From Viridibacterium sediminicola (GTDB taxonomy: Bacteria > Pseudomonadota > Gammaproteobacteria > Burkholderiales > Rhodocyclaceae), in NCBI RefSeq assembly GCF_039631295.1, contig NZ_JBDIVE010000003.1, positions 124,001 through 188,000 on the forward strand: a DNA stretch of 64,000 nt, read 5' to 3'. Of the stretch, positions 8,895-17,233 are shown piece after piece. How positions within the stretch are numbered: the first letter of the stretch is position 1; every line of letters starts with the position of its first letter. A program made the position numbers and the translations under genes. The notes under the pieces were generated by a model. It was not told the DNA's origin, ran no database searches, and saw nothing but the letters and a program-made list of their open reading frames with translations.

Positions 8895-9703
8895 GCGTGC
8901 CTGTGATGTCGCCCGCTTTGCCCCTGCTGATCGATGCCTTGCAGCTGCGTGCGGGCGGCCGGGCGGATGGCCGTGTGCTGATCGACAGGCTCGATCTGCA
9001 CTGCCGCGCCGGCGAGCGCTGGGTGGTGCTGGGCCCCAATGGCGCCGGCAAATCGACCTTGCTGGCAGCGCTGGCTGGCCTGAGTACGCCCACGCGTGGC
9101 GGCATCGTACTCGGCGGCAAGATGTTGTCGAGCTGGACGCCGCAAGCCCTGGCGCGGCAGCGCGCCTGGTGCCCGCAGTTCTGGCTCGACCCCTTCGCGG
9201 TCAGCGCCTGGGAGACCGTGGCCAGCGCTGCCCTGGTCAGTCAGCCCGATGCGCGCATGGCGGATTGTCGCGCGCTGGCCCAGCGCAGCCTGGAGCTGCT
9301 CGATGCCGCACATCTGGCCGACGCCGATGTGCGGACCCTGAGCGGTGGCGAACGCCAGCGCGTTGCGCTGGCCACGGCTTGCGCGCAGGCTGCGCCCATC
9401 CTGCTGCTCGACGAACCGACGGCGCATCTGGACTGGGCACATCAGGCATCCTTGCAACGCTGGCTCAAAACCTGGTCAGCGCAGGGCGGCATGGTGATCG
9501 CTGCCGTGCATGATCTGAACCTGGCCTGGACCCTGGCGAGCCACGCCTTGCTGCTCGACGGGCGTGGTGGTTATTGCAGCGGCACACGCGAAGAGGTGTT
9601 GAACGCTGCTGCCTTGCAGAATGCGTATGGCGTGCCGGTCAGCGCGCGTGATGAGGGGGCGGTGCGCTGGTTCCGCCTTGAACTGGATGAAAGTTTGAGA
9701 TGA
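8891..9703 (+). CDS. btuD: Corrinoid ABC transporter ATPase, FecE/BtuD family
   Basis: 270 residues. Complete ABC ATPase: Walker A GPNGAGKST (about residue 50), Q-loop region WCPQFWLDPF, signature LSGGERQRVALA, Walker B ILLLDEPTAHLD and the H-loop AAVHDLNLAW. About 18 extra N-terminal residues precede the first beta strand. It overlaps btuC and btuF by ATGA, so the three transporter parts are made together. Substrate is inferred from operon context. Confidence 0.9.
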   Translation: MSVPVMSPALPLLIDALQLRAGGRADGRVLIDRLDLHCRAGERWVVLGPNGAGKSTLLAALAGLSTPTRGGIVLGGKMLSSWTPQALARQRAWCPQFWLDPFAVSAWETVASAALVSQPDARMADCRALAQRSLELLDAAHLADADVRTLSGGERQRVALATACAQAAPILLLDEPTAHLDWAHQASLQRWLKTWSAQGGMVIAAVHDLNLAWTLASHALLLDGRGGYCSGTREEVLNAAALQNAYGVPVSARDEGAVRWFRLELDESLR

Positions 9704-10626
9704 GTCTTGCCAATCTTTATCGCTGCACGCTGCTGAGCCTGGCCCTGTGTGGCGCCGCGTGCGTGTCGGCCGCCGACAGCCGCATCAGCCTGCGTGACGA
9801 CAGCGGCCAGGTGCTGACACTTGCCCAGCCGGCGCGGCGGGTCATCTCGCTGGCGCCCAGTCTCACCGAAATGCTCTACGAGGCCGGTGGCGGTGATCGT
9901 CTGGTTGGTGCCGTTGAATACAGCGATTACCCGCCGGCGGCGCTGAAGATCGAACGCATCGGCAATAACCAGCGCCTGGATCTGGAGCGCATTGCGGCGC
10001 TCAAGCCCGATCTGGTGCTGGTGTGGTTCCACGGCAATGCGCTGCGCGAAGTCGAGAAACTGCGCACCCTCGGCATTCCGATGTTCTATCTGGAGCCGCA
10101 TCACATCGCCGATATCCCCGGCACCCTGCTACGCATCGGCCAGCTGCTCGGCAGCGAAGCGCAGGCGCAACAGGCGGCCGAGCGCTTCCGTCAGCGCCAC
10201 GACAAGCTGCGCGCCACCTACGCGGGCCGCAAGCCGCTGCGCGTGTTCTACCAGATCGCTGAAAAGCCGCTGATGACGATCAACGACCAGCAGATTATCT
10301 CCGATGTGATCGGCCTCTGCGGTGGCATCAATGTGTTCGGCAAGGAGCCTATGCTGGTGCCGCAGATCTCGACCGAAAGCGTCGTCTCAGCTAACCCGGA
10401 TGTCATCGTCAGCGCAAGTATGGGCAGCTCGGGTGAGCAGGGCGCGCGACGCGCCATGAACGAGCCGCGGATGGAAAACTGGCTGCAGTTCGGCAGTCTC
10501 AACGCGGTGCGCAATCGTCAGCTGTGGATGGTGCCGGGCGACCAGATCAGCCGCCACGGCCCGCGCATTCTCGATGCGGCGCAAGCCATGTGCACGGCGC
10601 TGGATGCCGCGAGGCAGGGCAAATGA
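9700..10626 (+). CDS. btuF: Periplasmic corrinoid-binding protein BtuF
   Basis: 308 residues with a Sec signal peptide (MSLANLYRCTLLSLALCGAA, cleavage about residue 25 after VSA). The mature part is a BtuF/FecB-type binding protein: ARRVISLAPSLTEMLYEAGG, a metal/corrinoid-contact-like segment LVGAVEYSDYPPAALKIERI, and IAALKPDLVLVW. It would deliver corrinoids from the outer-membrane receptor (not in this window) to BtuCD. It is the secreted counterpart of the signal-less homologue at 3719. ATGA overlaps on both sides. Confidence 0.88.
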   Translation: MSLANLYRCTLLSLALCGAACVSAADSRISLRDDSGQVLTLAQPARRVISLAPSLTEMLYEAGGGDRLVGAVEYSDYPPAALKIERIGNNQRLDLERIAALKPDLVLVWFHGNALREVEKLRTLGIPMFYLEPHHIADIPGTLLRIGQLLGSEAQAQQAAERFRQRHDKLRATYAGRKPLRVFYQIAEKPLMTINDQQIISDVIGLCGGINVFGKEPMLVPQISTESVVSANPDVIVSASMGSSGEQGARRAMNEPRMENWLQFGSLNAVRNRQLWMVPGDQISRHGPRILDAAQAMCTALDAARQGK

Positions 10627-11144
10627 GGCATCTGGTGATCGGCGGCGCGCGCTCGGGCAAGAGCCGCTTTGCCCAGGATCTGGCGCTGGCGCACAGCGGC
10701 GAGGTGTGCCTGATCGTCACCGCCGAAGTGCTGGATGCGGAAATGGCCGAGCGCGTCGCCAAACACCGTGCCGAGCGCCCGGCCAACTGGCGTGTGGTCG
10801 AGGCGCCGCTGGCCCTGCCCGCAGCGATCCGCAGCGAAGCGCAGGCCGGCGCCTGCGTGCTGGTCGACTGCCTGACGCTATGGCTATCGAATATTCTCTG
10901 CACGCAGCCTGATACGTTGCCCGCCCAGCTTGAGGATTTGTCCGCCGCGGTGGCGAGCGCTCAGGGCACGCTGCTGATGGTGTCCAACGAAGTGGGCTGG
11001 AGCATCGTGCCGGAGAACAAGCTGGCGCGCCTGTTCCGTGACGAGCAGGGGCGGCTCAACCAGCAGCTGGCGCGGCTCTGCGACAAGGTAACCCTGGTTG
11101 CTGCAGGCCTGCCACTGCATCTCAAGACAGGGGCAGCGCGATGA
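10623..11144 (+). CDS. cobU: Adenosylcobinamide kinase/guanylyltransferase CobU
   Basis: 173 residues, normal for CobU/CobP. It phosphorylates adenosylcobinamide and then transfers GMP from GTP to give AdoCbi-GDP. The P-loop is GGARSGKSRFAQ at residues 7-18; LVDCLTLWLSN and VSNEVGWSIVPENKLARLF are diagnostic of the family. Start at ATG 10623 (ATGA overlap with btuF); the longer open frame from 10524 lies inside btuF. It ends overlapping the acetyltransferase gene. Confidence 0.94.
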   Translation: MRHLVIGGARSGKSRFAQDLALAHSGEVCLIVTAEVLDAEMAERVAKHRAERPANWRVVEAPLALPAAIRSEAQAGACVLVDCLTLWLSNILCTQPDTLPAQLEDLSAAVASAQGTLLMVSNEVGWSIVPENKLARLFRDEQGRLNQQLARLCDKVTLVAAGLPLHLKTGAAR

Positions 11145-11767
11145 ATCGCGGGCTGCTGCTCACGGCTCGACTGGAGCTGAGCACCGCCAGTGAGGCGGAT
11201 GCAGCGGCCTGGCTGGACTACGAGCTGCGCAACCGGCGCCATTTCGCGCCGTTGTCGCCGCGGCGCGACGAAGCCTGGTTTAGCCTCGCGGCGGCCCAGG
11301 CACGCGCGCAGCAGGCACAGCAGGATCTGCTGGCTGGCCGTGCCTGCACCTGGTTGCTGCGCCGGCGCGATGATGCCGCGCGCGCCGTGATCGGCCATGT
11401 GACGCTCAGCGAGATCGTGCGCGGCGTCTTCCAGGCCGCCTATCTGGGCTTTGGCGTGGATCACGCAGAGCGTGGCCAGGGTCTGGCGCGTGAGGCGCTG
11501 GAGCTGGTGATCGAGCATGCATTCGGCAAGCTGGGCCTGCATCGCCTGATGGCCAATCATCTGCCGGAGAATTTCGCCAGCTCGCGTCTGCTGCATAAGC
11601 TGGGTTTCGTGCAGGAAGGCTTTGCGCCCAACTATCTCTTGCTCAACGGCTACTGGCGCGACCATGTGTTGACCGCCTTGAGCAATCCCGACTGGCAGGC
11701 CGCTGCGCCGGCTGCTGATTCTGCCAGCGCCACACCGCTGGCGACCGACAAGGACACACCGCTATGA
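11141..11767 (+). CDS. GNAT-family N-acetyltransferase (RimJ/RimL type)
   Basis: 208 residues. It has the layout of RimJ/RimL-type GNAT acetyltransferases: an N-terminal strand LLLTARLELSTAS, AVIGHVTLSEIVRGVFQAAYLGFGV shortened here to its core GHVTLSEIV, the acetyl-CoA loop AERGQGLAREALELVIE, and the late motif ENFASSRLLHKLGFVQEG. The last 25 residues are Ala/Ser/Thr rich. It is locked into the cobalamin operon by ATGA overlaps with cobU and cobT, yet no known step of cobalamin synthesis needs an acetyltransferase. It could be a passenger that modifies a ribosomal protein, or act on a corrinoid or lower-ligand precursor. Family call is firm; substrate unknown. Confidence 0.85.
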   Translation: MNRGLLLTARLELSTASEADAAAWLDYELRNRRHFAPLSPRRDEAWFSLAAAQARAQQAQQDLLAGRACTWLLRRRDDAARAVIGHVTLSEIVRGVFQAAYLGFGVDHAERGQGLAREALELVIEHAFGKLGLHRLMANHLPENFASSRLLHKLGFVQEGFAPNYLLLNGYWRDHVLTALSNPDWQAAAPAADSASATPLATDKDTPL

Positions 11768-12810
11768 ATTTCAATATCACCGCACTGGACCGCTCGCTCG
11801 CGAGCGTTTTGCAAGCCCGCCTCGACTCGCGTACCAAGCCGCCGGGCAGTCTGGGCCGGCTTGAAGCGCTGGCCTTGCAGGCTGGCCTGATCCAGCGCAG
11901 CGAGCGGCCGCAGCTCCTCGCGCCGCGCATGGTGGTGTTCGCCGGCGACCACGGTGCGGCCAAGGCTGGCGTGTCGGCCTTTCCGCAAGAAGTGACGGTG
12001 CAGATGGTGGCCAATTTCCGCGCCGGTGGCGCGGCCATCAATGTGCTGTCGCGTCAGGCCGGGCTGGCCATGAGCGTGGTCGATGCCGGCGTGGCGAGCG
12101 CCTGCTTCGGGCCGGCGCAGAGCGAGGTGGAATTCATCGATGCCAAGCTTGCGCCGGGCACCGCCAATTTCATCGAGCGTGCAGCGATGAGTGCCGAGCA
12201 ATGCGAAGCGGCGATGGACTGCGGCGCCGAGCTGCTGCGCAAATGGCATGCTGCCGGTTGCAATGCCATCGGCTTTGGCGAGATGGGCATCGGCAACACC
12301 GCCTCGGCGAGCCTGATCACCCATGCGCTGGCCGACCTGCCGCTGGCCGAGATCATCGGCCGTGGTACCGGGCTGGATGATGCGGGCCTGCAGCGCAAGC
12401 GCGAACTCCTGTCGCGCGCTGCCGCACGTGTCGCCGGGCGTGCGCTGGCGCCGCTCGATGTGCTGGCTGAATTCGGTGGCTTCGAGATTGCGATGATGAC
12501 AGGCGCCTATCTGGCGGCAGCCGAAGCGCGCATGCTGATTGTTGTCGATGGCTTCATCGCCACCGCTGCGCTGCTGGTAGCGCATGCCCTGCAGCCGGCG
12601 GTGCTTGATTACTGCGTGTTCTCGCATTGCTCGGCCGAGCCGGGCCATCAGCGCCAGCTGGCCTTCCTGGGCGTTGAGCCGGTGCTGGCGCTGGATCTGC
12701 GCCTTGGTGAAGGATCGGGCGCCGCCCTGGTGTTCCCGATCATCCGCTCGGCGCTGGCGCTGATGAATGACATGGCTGGCTTTGCCGACGCCGGCGTCAG
12801 CAACAAATGA
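11764..12810 (+). CDS. cobT: Nicotinate-nucleotide--dimethylbenzimidazole phosphoribosyltransferase CobT
   Basis: 348 residues, standard length. It makes alpha-ribazole 5'-phosphate from a lower-ligand base and nicotinate mononucleotide. Family motifs: LDSRTKPPGSLGRLEALALQ (residues 19-38), VVFAGDHGAAKAGVSAFP, IGFGEMGIGNTASASLITHA, GRGTGLDD and the C-terminal LRLGEGSGAALVFPII, which carries the catalytic Glu. Start ATG 11764 overlaps the acetyltransferase stop. The base used (dimethylbenzimidazole or another) cannot be read from sequence. Confidence 0.95.
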   Translation: MNFNITALDRSLASVLQARLDSRTKPPGSLGRLEALALQAGLIQRSERPQLLAPRMVVFAGDHGAAKAGVSAFPQEVTVQMVANFRAGGAAINVLSRQAGLAMSVVDAGVASACFGPAQSEVEFIDAKLAPGTANFIERAAMSAEQCEAAMDCGAELLRKWHAAGCNAIGFGEMGIGNTASASLITHALADLPLAEIIGRGTGLDDAGLQRKRELLSRAAARVAGRALAPLDVLAEFGGFEIAMMTGAYLAAAEARMLIVVDGFIATAALLVAHALQPAVLDYCVFSHCSAEPGHQRQLAFLGVEPVLALDLRLGEGSGAALVFPIIRSALALMNDMAGFADAGVSNK

Positions 12811-13583
12811 TGCGCGAGCTGCGCCGCTTCCTCATCGCCATGGGCTACTTCACGCGCCTGCCGGTGCCGGCCTGGGTGGGTTGGGAGGCCGGCGAGCTCA
12901 ATCGCGCGGCGCGCTATTTTCCGTGGATCGGCCTGCTCGTCGCGCTGATCGTGGCCAGCGTGTTGTGGTGCGTGGCGCTGTATTTGCCGCTCGGTGTGGC
13001 GGTGCTGCTGTCGATGATCGTCAGCCTGCGCCTCACCGGAGCCTTTCACGAAGACGGGCTGGCCGACGCGGCCGATGGTCTGGGCGGCGGCTGGCAGCGC
13101 GAGGACGTGCTGCGCATCATGAAGGATTCGCGCATCGGCACCTATGGCGCGGCGGCGCTGGTTACCGCGCTGCTGCTCAAATGGGGCTGCTTGTCGGCGC
13201 TGACGCCGGGGCAGACTGTGCTCGCCTTGTTCGTAGCGCATCCGCTGTCGCGCCTGGCGGCCTTGCTGGTGATGCTGAGCCTGCCCTATGTGCGCGATGA
13301 GGACAGCAGCCGCGCCAAGCCGGTGGCGCAAGGTCTGGGCTGGCCGGAGGGCCTGATCGGCGCGCTGGGCGGCCTGCTGCCGCTGCTGCTGGCGGGCCTC
13401 GCGGGCGCGCTCAGTGCGGCGCGCATCGCGCTGATTCTCGGCGCCGTGCTGCTGGTGCTGGCGTTCTGGTTCCGCCTGCTGCAGCGGCGCCTCGGCGGTT
13501 ACACCGGCGATTGCCTGGGCGCGGTGCAGCAGTGCAGCGAGCTGGCCATCTACCTCGTGCTCTGCGCGCATGTCGCAGGCTGA
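12807..13583 (+). CDS. cobS: Adenosylcobinamide-GDP ribazoletransferase CobS
   Basis: 258 residues, inner-membrane enzyme joining AdoCbi-GDP and alpha-ribazole (phosphate). The conserved metal-binding block is FHEDGLADAADGLGGGW (about residue 73), followed by IMKDSRIGTYGAAAL. N-terminus MGYFTRLPVPAWVGW (after the first 14 residues) is typical, and about six membrane helices follow. ATGA overlap with cobT. It overlaps cobC by 14 nt at its 3' end. Confidence 0.94.
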   Translation: MMRELRRFLIAMGYFTRLPVPAWVGWEAGELNRAARYFPWIGLLVALIVASVLWCVALYLPLGVAVLLSMIVSLRLTGAFHEDGLADAADGLGGGWQREDVLRIMKDSRIGTYGAAALVTALLLKWGCLSALTPGQTVLALFVAHPLSRLAALLVMLSLPYVRDEDSSRAKPVAQGLGWPEGLIGALGGLLPLLLAGLAGALSAARIALILGAVLLVLAFWFRLLQRRLGGYTGDCLGAVQQCSELAIYLVLCAHVAG

Positions 13584-14166
13584 GATGGGGCGTCGCCTGT
13601 TCCTCTTGCGGCATGCGCCGGTCGCCCTGGCCGAGGGCATTTGCTATGGCCGCAGCGATGTCGCCTTGCGCCAGCCGGTGGCCGAACATGCGCGCGCTGC
13701 GCAGGCGCACTTGCCGCGCGAGCTGGCCGTGTTCAGCAGCCCGCTGCAGCGCTGCCGGCTGCTCGCCGAGGCCCTGCATCCGGCGCCGCAGATCGATGCA
13801 CGTCTGGCCGAGATGGATTTTGGTGACTGGGAGCTGCGCAGCTGGAACGAAGTGCCGCGCGAGGGACTCGATGCCTGGGCGCGTGATCCACTGGGCTACA
13901 GCGTTGCCGGCGGGGAATCCGGCGAACAGGTCCGTACGCGCGTGCTGGCGGCGCTGCACGAGATCCTCGCAGCGAATGCGGGCGATGTGCTGATCGTCTC
14001 CCACGGCGGGCCGCTGCGTTTTGTGCGCGCAGCGCTGCTGGGCGCGGATTTCATGGCCGAAGGCTTTCCGCTCGGTGCGCTGTATTGCCTGCAGGCGCCA
14101 GCGGCCGGCCAGGCGCAGTGGAGGCAGCTGTCGGCGCATCAGCTTGTGCAGCAAGTTGCACTTTGA
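13570..14166 (+). CDS. cobC: Alpha-ribazole phosphatase-type histidine phosphatase CobC
   Basis: 198 residues. Histidine-phosphatase fold with the catalytic LLRHAPVALAEGICYGRSDV (the usual RHG is RHA), FSSPLQRCRLLAEAL, an acidic LAEMDFGDWE and a second His in VLIVSHGGPLRFV. In this operon it should remove the 5'-phosphate of alpha-ribazole phosphate or of adenosylcobalamin phosphate. The ATG at 13570 lies inside the end of cobS; a later Met at residue 6 is an alternative. It is the last gene of the coupled operon; 15 nt separate it from the LPS gene. Confidence 0.85.
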   Translation: MSQAEMGRRLFLLRHAPVALAEGICYGRSDVALRQPVAEHARAAQAHLPRELAVFSSPLQRCRLLAEALHPAPQIDARLAEMDFGDWELRSWNEVPREGLDAWARDPLGYSVAGGESGEQVRTRVLAALHEILAANAGDVLIVSHGGPLRFVRAALLGADFMAEGFPLGALYCLQAPAAGQAQWRQLSAHQLVQQVAL

Positions 14167-14181
14167 TGGACAATCCCGGCC

Positions 14182-15303
14182 ATGTCTGCTTCCACTGCCC
14201 CTAGTTCCTACCTGCCCGATGCTGTGCCGCTGGCCCAAGTGCGCCGCGCCCTGGTCATCAAGCTGCGTCACCATGGTGATGTCTTGCTCGCCTCACCGGT
14301 GCTCTCGGCGCTCAAGGCCGCCGCGCCGCATTGCGAGATCGATGCCCTGGTCTTCGCCGATACGGCAGCGATGCTCGCTGGTCACGCGGCGCTGGCGCAG
14401 CTGCACAGTCTGGATCGCAATGCCAAGAAGCGCGGCGCGCTGAATCAGTTGCGCGAGGAATGGGCGGTGCTCTCGGCGCTGCGCACGCGCCAGTATGACT
14501 TGATCATCCACCTCACCGATCACCCGCGCGGTGCCTGGCTGTCGCGCCTGCTCGGCGCACGCTGGGCGGTGGCGCCGGTGCGCAGCAAGGGCGCCAAGTG
14601 GTGGAAGAAGTCTTTCACGCATCTCTACAAGACCGTCGGTGGCGGGCGTCGCCACACCGTCGACACCCACCTCGATGCGCTGCGCCGCATCGGCATCCAG
14701 CCGCAGGATCAGGCCCGCAAGCTGAGCCTGGTGCCGGGTGCCACCGCTGAAGCCAGCGTAGACGCGCGGCTGTCCAGTCTGGGCGTGGCCGCGGGTAGCT
14801 TCATTCATTTTCATCCGGCGTCGCGCTGGTTCTTCAAGTGCTGGCCGGTGGCGCAGTGTGCCGGGCTGCTGGCGCAATTGAGCGCACGCGGTGAGACCGT
14901 CGTCATCAGCGGTGCGCCGGATGCGCGCGAGCGCGGCATGGTCGAAGCGATTCTCGCGCAGGCTGGCGTGGCGGCGATCAACCTCACCGGCGAACTCTCG
15001 CTCAAAGAGCTGGCCGCGCTGGCCGCGCGGGCCAAGCTGTTCATCGGTGTCGATTCGGCGCCGATGCATATCGCAGCGGCGGTCGGCACGCCCTGCGTGG
15101 CGCTGTTCGGCCCCTCGGGCGACCGTGAGTGGGGGCCGTGGATGGTGCGTCACGAGATCGTGACCAGCGCCCATCCTTGCCGGCCCTGCGGGCAGGATGG
15201 CTGCGGCGGGGGCAAGGTGTCGGAGTGCCTGACGACGATTCCGGTCGCTCAGGTGCTGGCGGCAGTGGACCGGGTGCTGGGGAATGACAAACCCCGTGGC
15301 TGA
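14182..15303 (+). CDS. LPS heptosyltransferase, glycosyltransferase family 9 (RfaQ-like)
   Basis: 373 residues. GT9 family: ALVIKLRHHGDVLLASPVLS after a 23-residue lead, a Lys/Arg-rich central part, HFHPASRWFFKCWPV and the donor-binding FIGVDSAPMHIAAAVGTPCV with ALFGPSGDREWGPW. It ends with a Cys-rich tail (HPCRPCGQDGCGGG) seen in heptosyltransferase III-like proteins. It should transfer ADP-heptose to the LPS core in the cytoplasm. Its last 20 nt overlap the next glycosyltransferase start, so both likely build the same core region. Confidence 0.85.
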   Translation: MSASTAPSSYLPDAVPLAQVRRALVIKLRHHGDVLLASPVLSALKAAAPHCEIDALVFADTAAMLAGHAALAQLHSLDRNAKKRGALNQLREEWAVLSALRTRQYDLIIHLTDHPRGAWLSRLLGARWAVAPVRSKGAKWWKKSFTHLYKTVGGGRRHTVDTHLDALRRIGIQPQDQARKLSLVPGATAEASVDARLSSLGVAAGSFIHFHPASRWFFKCWPVAQCAGLLAQLSARGETVVISGAPDARERGMVEAILAQAGVAAINLTGELSLKELAALAARAKLFIGVDSAPMHIAAAVGTPCVALFGPSGDREWGPWMVRHEIVTSAHPCRPCGQDGCGGGKVSECLTTIPVAQVLAAVDRVLGNDKPRG

Positions 15304-16522
15304 TTCTGTGGCGCCCCTCTCCCCCAGCCCCTCTCCCGCAAGCGGACGAGGGGAGCAGCGCATCCGTTTGGCCATCGTGCGCAGCCGCTACAACCCCTTT
15401 GGCGGGGCAGAGCGCTTTGTCGAGCGCACGCTCGCGGCGCTGGATGAACATGACATCGACGTGACCCTGGTCGCCCGCAAGTGGGCCGGGCAGCCGGCGC
15501 AGAGCGCCTGGCATCTGCTGCGCTGCGACCCCTTCCACATCGGCCGCGTCTGGCGTGACTGGGGTTTTGCGCGCGCGGTGCAGCGCCTGATCGGCGCGGG
15601 ACGATTCGATCTGGTGCAGAGCCACGAACGCATTGCCGGCTGTGATCTGTTCCGTGCCGGCGATGGCGTGCATGCCAGCTGGTTGCAGCTGCGCGCACGC
15701 ACGCTCTCGCCGCTCTCGCGCTGGGCGCAGCGCGTCTCGCCCTGGCATCGCTACACCCTGGCGGCCGAGGATGCGATGTTCCGCAGCCCGCGCCTGCGCG
15801 CGGTGATCTGCAATTCACGCATGGTGCGCGATGATCTGGCAGCGCGTTATCCGGCCCTGCAGTCGCGCCTGCATCTGCTCTACAACGGCGTGGATCTGAC
15901 GCGCTTCAATCTGCAGTTACGCGATCAGCATCGTGCGGCGCTGCGTGAGCGTCTGGGCGTGAGTGAAGCTCAGCCGGTGATCCTGTATGTCGGTTCCGGT
16001 TTCGAGCGCAAAGGTGTGGCGCCCTTGCTGCAGGCACTCGCGCGGGCCGAGCTGGCGGGCGCCGAACTGTGGCTGATCGGCAAGGACAAGGCGCAGCCGC
16101 GTTTCGAGCGCCTCGCGCAGCGCCTTGGCGTGGCCGGCCGCGTGCGCTTTCTTGGCGCGCAGCAGGACGTGACGCCCTATCTGGGCGCCGCCGACGTGTT
16201 CGCGTTGCCGACGCTCTACGACCCGCTGCCCAATGCGGCGCTCGAAGCGCTGGCGAGCGGCTTGCCCCTGCTGACTTCGTCCAGCTGCGGCGCCGCCGAG
16301 TTGATTGCAGGACGCGATTGCGGCGTGGTCTGCGATGCGCTGGATGCGGGTGCCATCGCCAGCGGGCTGGCGCACCTCTTGGCGGCGGCCACGGATGCGC
16401 AAGCCTTGCCTGCGCTGCGTGCTGATGCGCATGCGGCGGTCAGCGCGCTGTCCTTGCCAGCGATGGCGGCGGCGCAGCTGGCGCTCTACCGCGCCCTGCT
16501 GGGTACGGTTCATAGAAACTGA
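15284..16522 (+). CDS. Family 4 glycosyltransferase (WaaG-like), repeat-bearing N-terminus
   Basis: 412 residues from ATG 15284. The GT-B enzyme proper begins near residue 27 with IRLAIVRSRYNPFGGAERFV, and includes LLYNGVDLTRFN, ILYVGSGFERKGVAPLLQAL, a UDP-sugar region and the EX7E-type LPNAALEALASGLPLLTSS. WaaG-type LPS glucosyltransferases are the closest description. Residues 10-24 (PLSPSPSPASGRGEQ) are encoded by a short dispersed repeat (15317-15355) and are unlikely to belong to the fold. The start may therefore be a later non-ATG codon. Overlaps the GT9 gene by 20 nt. Confidence 0.8.
   Translation: MTNPVADSVAPLSPSPSPASGRGEQRIRLAIVRSRYNPFGGAERFVERTLAALDEHDIDVTLVARKWAGQPAQSAWHLLRCDPFHIGRVWRDWGFARAVQRLIGAGRFDLVQSHERIAGCDLFRAGDGVHASWLQLRARTLSPLSRWAQRVSPWHRYTLAAEDAMFRSPRLRAVICNSRMVRDDLAARYPALQSRLHLLYNGVDLTRFNLQLRDQHRAALRERLGVSEAQPVILYVGSGFERKGVAPLLQALARAELAGAELWLIGKDKAQPRFERLAQRLGVAGRVRFLGAQQDVTPYLGAADVFALPTLYDPLPNAALEALASGLPLLTSSSCGAAELIAGRDCGVVCDALDAGAIASGLAHLLAAATDAQALPALRADAHAAVSALSLPAMAAAQLALYRALLGTVHRN
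15317..15355. repeat. Short CCCCTCTCCC dispersed repeat, copy 1
   Basis: CCCCTCTCCCCCAGCCCCTC is followed by a complementary GACGAGGGGAG, giving an imperfect hairpin. The same element occurs near 42030. It lies inside the 5' end of the glycosyltransferase reading frame and translates to the familiar SPSPASGRGE peptide. Elements of this type are dispersed in many proteobacterial genomes, normally between genes. Confidence 0.65.
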
Positions 16523-16544
16523 TTGTGCACACGGAACAAACAGG

Positions 16545-17207
16545 ATGATGAAGTCCGTAGCGGCGGTACTCTTCGATCTCGATGAAACACTCATTGACCG
16601 GCGTGCTGGTTTGCTGAAGTTCGCGCGAGGGCTTTGGGCCGAGGCGTGTCCTGCGGTGAGTGAAGACGTGTTCGTGCGCGATTTCATCGCGCTGGATGAT
16701 CTGGGCGCCACATCGCGGCCGGAGCTCTTTCGTCAGCTGGTCGCCAGGCATCTGCCCGAGCATGATCCCGCCTCGTTATTGCAAAGCTTTCTGGCCACGG
16801 CCTGGCTGGCGCCCAAGCTCTTTGACGACGCATTGCACACCTTGCAGACACTGGAGGCGCGTGGTTGGCGCATCGGCATCGTCAGCAATGGTTCTACACA
16901 GACGCAGCGTGCCAAGATCGAGAACACCGCTTTGCATGCCTGGGCCGATGTGTCCGTGATCTCGGAAAGCTTCGGCTGCAAGAAGCCCGACCCGCGGATC
17001 TACCACCACGCATTGCAAATGCTTGGCGCGAGCGCGGCGGACAGCTGGTTTGTCGGCGATTGCGCGGTCAATGATGTGATCGGCGCCAATGCCCTCGGCA
17101 TGCGTACAGCCTGGGTCGAGCGACACGGCAGCTGGCCCGCCCAGCATGTGCCGGTTTATACCGTGCGCATCCAGCAGTTACACGAGCTGCTGGACATCAT
17201 TCACTGA
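16545..17207 (+). CDS. HAD-family hydrolase
   Basis: 220 residues from ATG 16545 (Met-Met start; 16548 is equally possible). HAD motif I FDLDETLIDR (residues 10-19), motif II RIGIVSNGSTQTQRAK, motif III Lys in GCKKPDPRIYHHAL and motif IV WFVGDCAVNDVIGANALG. It is a subfamily I (alpha-helical cap) phosphatase, similar to YjjG/phosphoglycolate-phosphatase-like enzymes; the substrate is unknown. The open frame runs back to 16305 inside the glycosyltransferase and is not coding there. It lies 22 nt after that gene and converges with the TRAP binding-protein gene. Confidence 0.85.
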   Translation: MMKSVAAVLFDLDETLIDRRAGLLKFARGLWAEACPAVSEDVFVRDFIALDDLGATSRPELFRQLVARHLPEHDPASLLQSFLATAWLAPKLFDDALHTLQTLEARGWRIGIVSNGSTQTQRAKIENTALHAWADVSVISESFGCKKPDPRIYHHALQMLGASAADSWFVGDCAVNDVIGANALGMRTAWVERHGSWPAQHVPVYTVRIQQLHELLDIIH

Positions 17208-17233
17208 GCGTGTCGTGCTCGCCCGCGGCTTGA

